From NCBI RefSeq assembly GCF_026250525.1, contig NZ_CP111050.1, forward strand, positions 1 through 64,000: a DNA stretch of 64,000 nucleotides, in the 5' to 3' direction. Shown here one piece after another: positions 18,677 to 26,945 of the stretch. Source of the DNA: Chondrinema litorale. Its GTDB lineage: Bacteria > Bacteroidota > Bacteroidia > Cytophagales > Flammeovirgaceae. The position numbers were made by a program, and so were the translations under genes. Position 1 is the first letter of the stretch, and every line of letters starts with the position of its first letter. The notes under the pieces were generated by a model. It was given only the letters and a program-made list of their open reading frames with translations, was not told the DNA's origin and made no database searches.

Positions 18677-21055
18677 ATGAAACTTTTAAAAAAACTATCG
18701 CTTGTAACGCTTGCTGCTTTCTTACTGGTAAGATGCCAGCAAATGGAGCAAAGCACACAGGTAGAAGAAAGCAGAGTTAAAAAAGATGGTCCTGAGGTAA
18801 TCTCATTCAAGGTTTTGCCTTTTGACCTCACACAAGTAAAACTGCTCGATGGACCATTTAAACATGCCACAGAGTTAAACCAACAATACTTGCTCAACTA
18901 CGAGCCAGACAGACTTTTATCCAGATTTAGAACAGAAGCCGGCTTAAAACCAAAAGCAGAAATGTATGGAGGTTGGGAGAGCGAAACCCTAGCAGGTCAT
19001 ACTTTAGGGCACTACCTCAGCGCCTTGGCTTTAATGTATCAGACAACTGGAGAACAAGTATATTTAGACAGAGTAAACTATATTGTAGATGAGTTAGAAG
19101 AATGCCAAAATGCAGATAAAGACGGATATATTGGTGCTTTTCCAGAAGGCAAAAAAGTCTTTACCGAAGAAGTTGCCAAAGGAGATATTCGCTCACAAGG
19201 CTTCGACTTAAACGGGCTTTGGGCACCGTATTACACCATGCATAAAGTTATGGCAGGTTTGCGCGATGCTTACAGACTTTGCGGAAACGAAAAAGCAATC
19301 ACTGTTGAAACAAAATTTGCCGATTGGGTGGGTACCATAGTAAAAGACCTAAATGATGATCAAATTCAAAACATGTTACACTGTGAGCATGGTGGTATGA
19401 ATGAGGTTTTGGCAGATTTATATGTAGATACTAAAAAGGAAAAATACCTGAAATTAGCAGATGTATTTTACCACAAAGCTATCTTAGACCCACTCGCATC
19501 TGGCGAAGATATTTTACCCGGAAAACATGGAAACACGCAAATTCCAAAGCTCATTGGTTTGGCAAGAATTTATGAGTTAACAGGTAATGAGAAAGACAGT
19601 AGTGCTGCCAATTTCTTCTGGGAAACTGTAGTAAATCATCATTCTTATGTTACTGGCGGACATGCAAACCATGAATATTTTGGCGCACCAGATACCCTTA
19701 GAAATAGATTGAGCGATGAAACTACCGAGACTTGCAACGTCTATAACATGCTGAAACTTTCTAGACATCTATTCGAATGGGAAGCTTCACCAGAAGTAGC
19801 AGATTACTACGAAAGAGCTTTATTCAATCAGATACTTTCTTCTCAAAACCCGAACGATGGTAGAGTGATTTATAACTTGTCTTTAGAGATGGGTGGATAT
19901 AAAGTATACCAAGATCCTAACTGGTTTACCTGCTGCATTGGCACAGGTATGGAAAACCATAGCAAGTATGCAGCAAATATCTATTACCATAATGATGAAG
20001 CTCTTTATGTAAGCCAGTTTATAGCATCAGAATTAGACTGGAAAGAGAAGGGAATTAAAGTAACACAAAATACCAAATTCCCAGAAGAGCAGGGGACAAG
20101 CTTTACTTTTGAAACAACTCAACCAACTGAGTTAACAGTGAAACTTAGACATCCTTACTGGTTAGAAAAAGGTAAATTGGTAGTAAAAGTAAATGGTGAA
20201 GCATTTGAATCTAGTCAGGTGCCGGGCTCATTCTATGCTATTACCAGAGAATGGAAAACTGGTGACAAGATTGAAGTACAAATGCCATTTAACTTGAGAT
20301 TAGAAAGCATGCCAGACGATGCCGACAGAGTGGCGATTATGTACGGACCTTTAGTGATGGCTGGCGATTTAGGCACAGAAGACGACCCAAAAGCAAAAGA
20401 CCCTGATTTTGTACCAGTAATTATGTCGGAAAATCGCGATCCAAGTACTTGGTTAGTAGCTTCAGAAGCTGATGCAAATACTTTTAAAACGAATGGAGTA
20501 GGGCACCCAAGAGATTTTGAGCTAAAGCCTTTTTACGAAACTCATAATAGAAGATATTCTGTTTACTTCGACTTGTTTACCAAAGCAAAATGGGAACAAA
20601 GACAAGCTGATTACGAAGCTGATCAAGAAAGAAAAAAACAATTAGAAGCTGCTACTTACGACTTCTTCCAACCAGGAGAAATGCAGCCAGAGCGTAACCA
20701 CAATTTTAAAGGAGATAGCACAGAAGTAATCGAATTTAAAGGGCGCAAAGCAAGACATGCAAACCGCGGTGGTTGGTTTTCTTTCGAAATGAACGTGATT
20801 AAAGATGCTCCACAAGCGTTAAACATTGAATATTGGGGCGGATTTACCGGCTCTAAAACTTTTGATATTTTGGTTGATGGTGAAAAAATCGCTACTGAAA
20901 ATATCTCTGGTAAAAAAGATGGTTATTATTTAGATGTTCAATATGATATTCCAGAAACATTAACTGCTAATAAGAACAAAGTGACTATCACTTTCCAACC
21001 ACATGTTGGGCATAGAGCAGGGCCAATTTTTGGAGCTAGAATAATCAAGAAATAA
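18677..21055 (+). CDS. GH127-superfamily (GH146-like) beta-L-arabinofuranosidase, lipoprotein
   Basis: A 792-residue lipoprotein (lipobox LVRC, Cys20). I start it at this ATG rather than the upstream in-frame TTG (18617), because the signal peptide begins here and the TTG lies inside a stem-loop. The catalytic domain opens with VKLLDGPFKHATELNQQYLL and AGHTLGHYLSALALMY, a pattern I associate with GH146. The zinc/thiol residues are Glu351 and Cys353 (ETCNVYNM) and Cys419-Cys420 (WFTCCIGTG). A C-terminal beta domain follows (about 690-792, ending VGHRAGPIFGARIIKK; DUF6805-like). It likely acts with the upstream GH127 on arabinofuranosides. A bidirectional terminator follows. Confidence 0.88.
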   Translation: MKLLKKLSLVTLAAFLLVRCQQMEQSTQVEESRVKKDGPEVISFKVLPFDLTQVKLLDGPFKHATELNQQYLLNYEPDRLLSRFRTEAGLKPKAEMYGGWESETLAGHTLGHYLSALALMYQTTGEQVYLDRVNYIVDELEECQNADKDGYIGAFPEGKKVFTEEVAKGDIRSQGFDLNGLWAPYYTMHKVMAGLRDAYRLCGNEKAITVETKFADWVGTIVKDLNDDQIQNMLHCEHGGMNEVLADLYVDTKKEKYLKLADVFYHKAILDPLASGEDILPGKHGNTQIPKLIGLARIYELTGNEKDSSAANFFWETVVNHHSYVTGGHANHEYFGAPDTLRNRLSDETTETCNVYNMLKLSRHLFEWEASPEVADYYERALFNQILSSQNPNDGRVIYNLSLEMGGYKVYQDPNWFTCCIGTGMENHSKYAANIYYHNDEALYVSQFIASELDWKEKGIKVTQNTKFPEEQGTSFTFETTQPTELTVKLRHPYWLEKGKLVVKVNGEAFESSQVPGSFYAITREWKTGDKIEVQMPFNLRLESMPDDADRVAIMYGPLVMAGDLGTEDDPKAKDPDFVPVIMSENRDPSTWLVASEADANTFKTNGVGHPRDFELKPFYETHNRRYSVYFDLFTKAKWEQRQADYEADQERKKQLEAATYDFFQPGEMQPERNHNFKGDSTEVIEFKGRKARHANRGGWFSFEMNVIKDAPQALNIEYWGGFTGSKTFDILVDGEKIATENISGKKDGYYLDVQYDIPETLTANKNKVTITFQPHVGHRAGPIFGARIIKK

Positions 21056-21073
21056 GCGATTCCTCTATAACAC

Positions 21074-21112
21074 AAAAGGTGATTTACACAGAGTAAATCA
21101 CCTTTTATTTTG
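21074..21112. terminator. bidirectional terminator between convergent genes
   Basis: The 13-bp perfect stem AAAAGGTGATTTA/TAAATCACCTTTT (21074-21086 with 21094-21106) has a 7-nt loop. It ends the arabinofuranosidase gene and, on the other strand, the haem/FG-GAP gene. A near-identical stem recurs at 22899-22935. Confidence 0.88.
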
Positions 21113-21137
21113 TTTAAATTCTAATATTCAAATACAA

Positions 21138-22715
21138 TCAATATCCCGGAAAACCAGATGATTCTCCTCGTTTATGTAACTGATTAATAAAAACAGTTAA
21201 ACCATAATTTGCTGAGTGAAACTTATCATCTACGCTCTTTGGTACACTTCTACTAGGAGTATCTGCAAAATGTCCGGCTACCACATCCATATCGCCATCA
21301 CCATCTACATCGGCTTTTATAAGTGCTAGACTTTTAATCGGAATATTTCTATTTAGATTGTATGATTTAAACTTAAACTCTTCACTATCAATATTTTCCA
21401 GATATAAAAAAGATTCATCTACAAGCTCATTAAAATCTGGAAAAAATGCAGTTGCAACCAAATCAATATCTCCATCTTTATCAAAATCTTCTGCTAAGAC
21501 TTTTGTTACACCATATATTGGGTAAAAGAAACTTTCATTAAATGAACCTTTACCATTATTCAAATGAATTCTAATACCATGATAAGGTTTTAAAATATTT
21601 GAATAGTCTGCATTATCACCATGCACTGTAATTATATCAGTAAAACCGTCTTGGTTATAATCTGTCAACACCATGTCAGTTGTACCATAATGTGGTGGGA
21701 AACGCAATATTCGTTTATTCTTAAATTTTAAATTATCTTTTTGGTAAAAAATATAAACACTCTCATCTCCTTGGGCAAACATTGCAATAATATCCTTTTT
21801 GCCATCTCCATCTATATCTTTTACTTGACAGTTTATAGCACCAGGCATACCAAATAAAACTTTCTCCGAATATCCATCCGAATCATCTTTTGTAAATAAA
21901 GACAACGATCCAATTCTGTTTCCATAATTACAAACAATAAATTCAGGCTCGCCATCATCATCTAAATCTTCTACAACCGAATTTACTGGTCTATGTAAAG
22001 ATGATAGTAATGTACTGGAATTACCATTTTCATATTTCACAAATGATCCCGTACTTAATTCTGTTGGATACAAACTTCCTATTTCTGTAAAATAGGTTTT
22101 ATCATGGTCAAAAGAAAAATCTACAGTTGGACTATTAGTTTTTACCTCATTGATAATTCCTTTAGGATATTGCCATGTATAAACACTATTGTAATAATCG
22201 CCAAACCATAGAGTCTTGGTCTCATTATTATATTTAAGACTGGTAATTAATGAAGGCTTTTCATCTTCCAGTTTAATATCATGAGCTACAAAATTCTTTA
22301 AAGGCAAATTTCTAGTTAAGCGCTCTTCGTCAACTGGAATGCTTTCAGGTGCATTTTCAACTATATAATCAACGAGTTGCTGCCACTCATCAAAACTCAG
22401 TAATGGCTGAGATGGGATTATATGATTCTTGTTTATTACTTCTTGTTCTTCTTTAGATAATCCACCAAGTGGATCTATTCCTGGATAAACAATACCCATC
22501 CGAGTTGCCATAGCTGGCAATACATTATTTCGCCAAATTTCTTTGCTAAGGCTCTTAGGATCAGGTCGTAAATGACAAATAGCGCAATACCTCAAATATA
22601 ATTCTTGGCCTTTATCGCGATTGGTTTCAGAATTTTGGACGTAAGTAAAAGAGCTAAAGCTTTTCCATAAGATAATGGATATAAGCCCTGCTAAAGGGAA
22701 TATCTTTATAGTCAT
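21138..22715 (-). CDS. secreted c-type haem and FG-GAP/VCBS repeat protein
   Basis: This 525-residue exported protein begins with a short signal/anchor segment (about residues 5-25). Residues 44-48 are CAICH, a CxxCH haem c attachment motif inside a cytochrome-like helix (GQELYLRYCAICH), followed by a small helical domain to about 125. The rest is a beta-propeller with FG-GAP/VCBS calcium-loop repeats such as DLDDDGEPEFIV, DIDGDGKKDIIA, DYNQDGFTDIIT, DFDKDGDIDLVA and DVDGDGDMDVVA. I start it at the ATG one codon after an in-frame TTG. It is monocistronic. A single-haem electron-transfer or sensing role coupled to a binding propeller is suggested; the substrate is unknown. Confidence 0.85.
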   Translation of the reverse strand: MTIKIFPLAGLISIILWKSFSSFTYVQNSETNRDKGQELYLRYCAICHLRPDPKSLSKEIWRNNVLPAMATRMGIVYPGIDPLGGLSKEEQEVINKNHIIPSQPLLSFDEWQQLVDYIVENAPESIPVDEERLTRNLPLKNFVAHDIKLEDEKPSLITSLKYNNETKTLWFGDYYNSVYTWQYPKGIINEVKTNSPTVDFSFDHDKTYFTEIGSLYPTELSTGSFVKYENGNSSTLLSSLHRPVNSVVEDLDDDGEPEFIVCNYGNRIGSLSLFTKDDSDGYSEKVLFGMPGAINCQVKDIDGDGKKDIIAMFAQGDESVYIFYQKDNLKFKNKRILRFPPHYGTTDMVLTDYNQDGFTDIITVHGDNADYSNILKPYHGIRIHLNNGKGSFNESFFYPIYGVTKVLAEDFDKDGDIDLVATAFFPDFNELVDESFLYLENIDSEEFKFKSYNLNRNIPIKSLALIKADVDGDGDMDVVAGHFADTPSRSVPKSVDDKFHSANYGLTVFINQLHKRGESSGFPGY

Positions 22716-22898
22716 CAATTTTAGTTATTGTGCTTATTGATTGTAAACAAGTACATGCCAACAACCATAAGCTTATTCATAGCTGGTTTCGTGCTTAAAT
22801 GTAGTGATGGAAGAGTTAAAAAAGCGTGTATGTGTATGTAATTTTTAAAGAAAGCACAAAATAAATTAGCATATAGCCTATAACATCCCACACAAAAC

Positions 22899-22935
22899 AA
22901 AAAGGTGATTTTCTTGAAGTAAATCACCTTTTTTT
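22899..22935. terminator. second copy of the AAAGGTGATTT stem
   Basis: AAAAAGGTGATTT (22899-22911) pairs with AAATCACCTTTTT (22921-22933) around a 9-nt loop, with T-runs on both strands. It lies about 180 bases upstream of the minus-strand haem gene and 80 bases before the next plus-strand gene, so no intact gene obviously needs it. It may shield either gene from read-through, or be left from a lost or moved gene. Confidence 0.7.
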
Positions 22936-23014
22936 ATGATTATAATATTGGAGCATTGCAGCAAAAAAGGTCAAAAAGCCCGTATTGGCTAAAAAACACT
23001 AACACATTAATTTT

Positions 23015-23419
23015 ATGAGAAACACACTATTGATGATCGTGATAGCTTGCATGGCTTTTACATGTGATGAAAATGAAGAAGTAGAATTAACTGCCGGCAT
23101 TGTTGGTAAATGGAAACTAAAAGAAATCTATGCTGACCCAGGAAATGGAAGCGGGAAATTTAATGAGGTTGAAAGTGACAAAACAATTACCTTTTTAGCA
23201 AGTAATGAAGTTTCAACCAACGAAAGCCTATGCAATTTAGGTAATAACTCAAATGGCTCTTCAACTGGAATTTATTCACTACAAGATTCTACCATTACAC
23301 CCACAGATTGTGATTATGGAGATTTTAAGATTCATTTTGTTGTGGAGAGTTCTTATTTGATTTTGTATTACCCATGTATTGAAGGATGTGGAGAAAAGTA
23401 TGAGAAAGTGAGTAATTAA
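23015..23419 (+). CDS. lipocalin-like lipoprotein
   Basis: A 134-residue lipoprotein with lipobox Cys17 (AFTC) followed by DENEEVE, a strongly acidic +2 stretch typical of Bacteroidota lipoproteins sent to the cell surface. The mature part starts IVGKWKLKEIY, the Gly-x-Trp motif of lipocalin-like domains, and contains four further Cys (SLCNLG, TDCDYG, YPCIEGCGE) that could form disulphides in the periplasm. It is short for the fold but complete. There are no operon partners within 70 bases. Ligand unknown. Confidence 0.75.
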   Translation: MRNTLLMIVIACMAFTCDENEEVELTAGIVGKWKLKEIYADPGNGSGKFNEVESDKTITFLASNEVSTNESLCNLGNNSNGSSTGIYSLQDSTITPTDCDYGDFKIHFVVESSYLILYYPCIEGCGEKYEKVSN

Positions 23420-23553
23420 ACTCAAAGTTAAAATCAGTTAAAAAATGTCTGCTTAGTTAATCGGTTTGTCATTCAGAAGTTATCTAAAGTTTTGGTTTGG
23501 CCTTGAACATAGCTTTAAATAACTCTAAAAAATCTCTGATAACTAACTCAAAC

Positions 23554-24228
23554 ATGACAAACAAACTCATTACGATTCTAAGCGCATTTTTACTTTTTAG
23601 CAGTTCTGCTTATTCTCAAAAAACTTATTTATCTGTAGAAGCCGGTAGTTTTTTAACTTCTGGTAATTTTGAAGATGGTATTTTTGGTGGCGCAGCATTT
23701 ACTTATCGATTTAATGAATTAATTAGCGCTTCAATTCATACTCATGTAAACCATGTTAATTGGACTGATTCAGAATTTGATTTTGAACACTGGAAAGATA
23801 TTTCTGAAACTAACATTAGCAATACAATTCCTACAGTTTCTTTTGGCCCTGAACTAAATATTGAAATTGCAGATGATATGTATTTGCTCTTTTCACCAAA
23901 GGTTGGTTATGCATGGCAAACAGCCAAATCAACCTACTATGAATTTGAAACTTCTAACACCTCAGGATTCGATAATTATCAAGTCACCACTTATCAAAAT
24001 AGCAAAAATGACCAATCTTTTTATTATGGATTTGACTTAGGCATTCGCTTTTATCCAAAAGATGAAAGAATAGTTTTTGGTATTTATACAAGCTATGACG
24101 CCCTCAATTTAGCTGAAAATCTGAATGGGATTGAGCTTAAACCTAATAAATACTTATCGGATAATTCGAAGGCCAACATGCTGAGATTGACATTTAAAAT
24201 TGGTTGGACTTTGTCTAAAAAACAATAA
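23554..24228 (+). CDS. outer-membrane beta-barrel protein
   Basis: This 224-residue protein has a Sec signal peptide (MTNKLITILSAFLLFSSSAYSQ). I start it at this ATG, because the in-frame TTG 57 bases upstream would put a polar extension before the signal. The mature part alternates hydrophobic and polar residues (YLSVEAGSFL, AAFTYRFNELISASIHTHV, YLLFSPKVGYAWQT, FYYGFDLGIRFYPK) as in 8-stranded barrels of the OmpW/OmpX-like or outer-membrane-beta-barrel family. It lacks an aromatic C-terminal residue. No substrate can be inferred; it may be cotranscribed with the next gene (34-base gap). Confidence 0.7.
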   Translation: MTNKLITILSAFLLFSSSAYSQKTYLSVEAGSFLTSGNFEDGIFGGAAFTYRFNELISASIHTHVNHVNWTDSEFDFEHWKDISETNISNTIPTVSFGPELNIEIADDMYLLFSPKVGYAWQTAKSTYYEFETSNTSGFDNYQVTTYQNSKNDQSFYYGFDLGIRFYPKDERIVFGIYTSYDALNLAENLNGIELKPNKYLSDNSKANMLRLTFKIGWTLSKKQ

Positions 24229-24262
24229 CTTAGCTTAACTACTTCAATCATTAATTTTTGCT

Positions 24263-24853
24263 ATGTTTCATGATATTTTTGCTCCTAAACTTTATCCAAT
24301 TAGTTATATTGTTTTAGTGATGTTAGTCTCCAATAGCTTAAAGGCTCAAGATTTAATCCCTTTAAAATTAGATAATTACTGGGTTTACGAACAAAAAACC
24401 ATTTATTATGATGGCTCAGAAGAGATAGATACCATCACCAATTCGATAAAGGAAGTTTTAAAATTCAACAATCAAGATTGGTATGTTTTAAACGAATTTG
24501 GTGATGATTTTACAGTAAGAAATACTGCTGAAGGGCAAGTGGAATTGGACACTTTCGCTACAGATCAGAAAGGAAATTATGAAGAAATTCTATTTTATAA
24601 AAAACCTGATAAAACCCAAGATTTAGAATACATCACCTATGAGGTAAACCATATAAAAGTTTATAAAGGTGTTGAAAAGATCAAAACTCCAGTAGGCAAA
24701 TTTAAATGCCATAAATATGAGATTATAACCGAAGATATGCCAAATGAAAAAATAGAAACATACATCAGTGTTGGCACAGGCATCATTTACCAAAAGTGGA
24801 CTCAAAAAGATGCCATAGTTTTTTCGACATTGATTGATTTTAAGATAAAGTAG
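24263..24853 (+). CDS. secreted protein of unknown function
   Basis: A 196-residue protein with an N-terminal signal (hydrophobic 13-25, ending LKAQ) and a beta-rich mature part beginning LIPLKLDNYWVYE. This LxxGNxWxY-like opening is common in uncharacterised secreted Bacteroidota proteins that read as an antiparallel beta-barrel or lipocalin-like fold. A conserved-looking TPVGKFKCHKYEI precedes a YISVGTGIIYQKW strand. No catalytic motif is visible. It follows the barrel gene by 34 bases and converges on the ankyrin gene with an 18-base gap. Confidence 0.65.
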   Translation: MFHDIFAPKLYPISYIVLVMLVSNSLKAQDLIPLKLDNYWVYEQKTIYYDGSEEIDTITNSIKEVLKFNNQDWYVLNEFGDDFTVRNTAEGQVELDTFATDQKGNYEEILFYKKPDKTQDLEYITYEVNHIKVYKGVEKIKTPVGKFKCHKYEIITEDMPNEKIETYISVGTGIIYQKWTQKDAIVFSTLIDFKIK

Positions 24854-24871
24854 CTAATGAGCAAATTGAAA

Positions 24872-25588
24872 TTATTTTTGCTTCAAATACTCAGCTACTT
24901 CAGTTTTGTTTTCTCTTTCAGCAATGCTAAGTGCTGAGTCTCCATTTTCCATTTTGAGTTCAGTGTCTGCACCATTTTCAACAAGTAACTTCACTAATTC
25001 TAGATTTCCTCTGTGGGATGCTGAATGCAATGCCGTTACGTTTTGCATTTGAACTGCATTTACATTTACGCCAAAATCTATCAGTTTTTTGCATAAATCA
25101 AGATTCTCTTTGGCAACAGCAGAATGTAATGCATTTACTTTCGAAGGATTTGTAGCCTGCAAGTTTGGATCAGCGCCATTTTCTAGCAACAAAATGGCAA
25201 TCTCAGTTTGATCAAAAAATGCTGCTAGTGACAAAGGTGTAAAACCATCACTAGAATATAAGTTTACAAAGGCTTTATCTTTGTTATTTAAATATTCTCC
25301 TACAATTGCTATTTGTCCTGATACAATAGCTTCATGAAAAGTGAAAGCTTTTTTGAGTGAAATAGCTTCTTCTAAAGCAGATTGTAAACCACTATAAGCA
25401 ATAAGCATAAAACCTGAGCTTCCGTTTTTGTCGCTAGTTTCCAAAATTTCTGGTTTAGCTTGAATTAATGCAATGGTTTTAGAAATATCTTTTTGTTTTA
25501 ATACAGATTTAATTGAGTCGATCATATCGCTTGCCTTGAGTGTAAATGAGACTAAAATACAAATGGTAAATACTGATGCTGCTTTCAT
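24872..25588 (-). CDS. secreted ankyrin-repeat protein
   Basis: This 238-residue protein has a signal peptide (about 1-19, LVSFTLKAS) and at least four ankyrin repeats, most clearly GFTPLSLAAFFDQTEIAILLLENGAD, VNALHSAVAKENLDLCKKLIDFGVN and VTALHSASHRGNLELVKLLVENGAD. It should be a periplasmic protein-interaction module. Its ATG overlaps the stop of the upstream AraC gene by 4 bases (ATGA), so the two are translationally coupled. Its partner is unknown. Confidence 0.85.
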   Translation of the reverse strand: MKAASVFTICILVSFTLKASDMIDSIKSVLKQKDISKTIALIQAKPEILETSDKNGSSGFMLIAYSGLQSALEEAISLKKAFTFHEAIVSGQIAIVGEYLNNKDKAFVNLYSSDGFTPLSLAAFFDQTEIAILLLENGADPNLQATNPSKVNALHSAVAKENLDLCKKLIDFGVNVNAVQMQNVTALHSASHRGNLELVKLLVENGADTELKMENGDSALSIAERENKTEVAEYLKQK

Positions 25589-26469
25589 TTTTTCTTTTTG
25601 TCAAAAGAAATAGAATACACAGTTTTAGGCTTACTATATATCACCATTTTATACTTAGATGGAGATACTCCCACAATAGTTTTAAAATAAAAGCTAAAAT
25701 TACTAATACTTGAATATCCCACACTCATAGCAATTTCATTAATAGGTTTATCTGTTTCTTTAAGCTGCTTACAAGCTTCAGATATCCTCAGATGCGAAAT
25801 ATATTTGAATGGCGACGTGCCAAACACTTGGCTAAAACATCGCAAAAAATGATTTTCTGAAAGAAGTGCCACTATCGAAATCTGCTGAAGGCTGAGATCA
25901 TCTGCAAAGTTGGAATCTATAAATTCTTTAGCTAAATGGAGTCGCTCATAAATTTCTATTCGGGTCGATTTTTTCTTTAACACAAGTTTATCAGATTCAC
26001 GAAGAGCTTCCTTATTGTGTAAAACTAAAGCGTTGAGCAACTGGTGAAAAAACTGTTCTTTTTGCAGAGTTGACTCAGACTGCAATAAATAATTTTTGCC
26101 ATATAAAAGCTGATTTGTAATGTGACTATTGTGGTTATATAGTCTTTCAACAAACTGCATTCCGCCACTTTCTAATTGGGGAAAATCTAATAATTGCTCA
26201 TGATTCGAGAAATTAGATGAAACAATCTTAGATACAAATTCTGGAGAAAAAAACACACAAAATGATTCTGTTTCTATCTGATTATCAATGGTTAAGTTAT
26301 ACTTACTGCATTCATTTAAAACTAGAAACTTTTCGGGATAAACTTGGTAATGTTTAAATCCAACTTGATAATTTGCCTTTCCAGAATGAAAAGATTTTAT
26401 GGAAAGAAAACAATCTCCTGACCATTGGTATTGCTTTGCTTTATCATGAATAATAAAGTTACCTTTCAT
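25585..26469 (-). CDS. AraC-family transcriptional regulator
   Basis: A 294-residue cytosolic regulator. The C-terminal 100 residues hold two HTH motifs typical of AraC/XylS proteins: LSLQQISIVALLSENHFLRCF and the signature INEIAMSVGYSSISNFSFYFKTIVGVSPSKYK. The N-terminal region (1-about 160) is a cupin-like sensor without a recognisable ligand motif. The gene overlaps the ankyrin gene by four bases and probably regulates itself and that gene. A 476-base AT-rich region separates it from the divergent kinase gene. Confidence 0.88.
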   Translation of the reverse strand: MKGNFIIHDKAKQYQWSGDCFLSIKSFHSGKANYQVGFKHYQVYPEKFLVLNECSKYNLTIDNQIETESFCVFFSPEFVSKIVSSNFSNHEQLLDFPQLESGGMQFVERLYNHNSHITNQLLYGKNYLLQSESTLQKEQFFHQLLNALVLHNKEALRESDKLVLKKKSTRIEIYERLHLAKEFIDSNFADDLSLQQISIVALLSENHFLRCFSQVFGTSPFKYISHLRISEACKQLKETDKPINEIAMSVGYSSISNFSFYFKTIVGVSPSKYKMVIYSKPKTVYSISFDKKKK

Positions 26470-26945
26470 CTATATTTAGCTAAAATATATTATTAACTGT
26501 AGTTATTAATTCACTTGATAGACTGGTTTAATATGGGATTTTAAAGCCTCTTACAAAAATTCAATAATTAAGCTTATGTTAAGTAGAGCAATGCAATATT
26601 CTTGCTTATACTACTATTACCAAATTATATGTATGAAACAACCTACAAACTAATATCTTAAATATATAAATATTAAATATACAACATTTTTTTACTGATG
26701 TAAGATTTTAACTTTTTTATACAATATTGTATCTGCAACATTATTATAAGTAATATAGATACCATTTATCCAGTATCTATAAAATTTCAAACAATCAATT
26801 CTTACCGCAAATAAGCATTTTTTTTTAATTATTATTTAAATCATACATGGATAATATATTGCCTAACCGAAATAATTTATGTTCTACACATAGATTCTGT
26901 AATATAAAGTAGTTTTTTCCCATTTTTATTAATTAATAGAGCTCA
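26470..26945. other. AT-rich divergent intergenic region
   Basis: These 476 bases lie between the AraC gene and the kinase cluster. They are extremely AT-rich, with many TATAAATATTAAATAT-like tracts. A 21-codon ATG frame at 26847 has no support as a gene. I see no strong hairpin. The stretch probably contains the promoters of both units and may be a nucleoid-protein binding tract. Confidence 0.5.

Noticed and set aside
26847..26912. 21-codon ATG frame upstream of kinase 1
   Set aside because: Too short, AT-rich composition, and no sign of coupling to the kinase.
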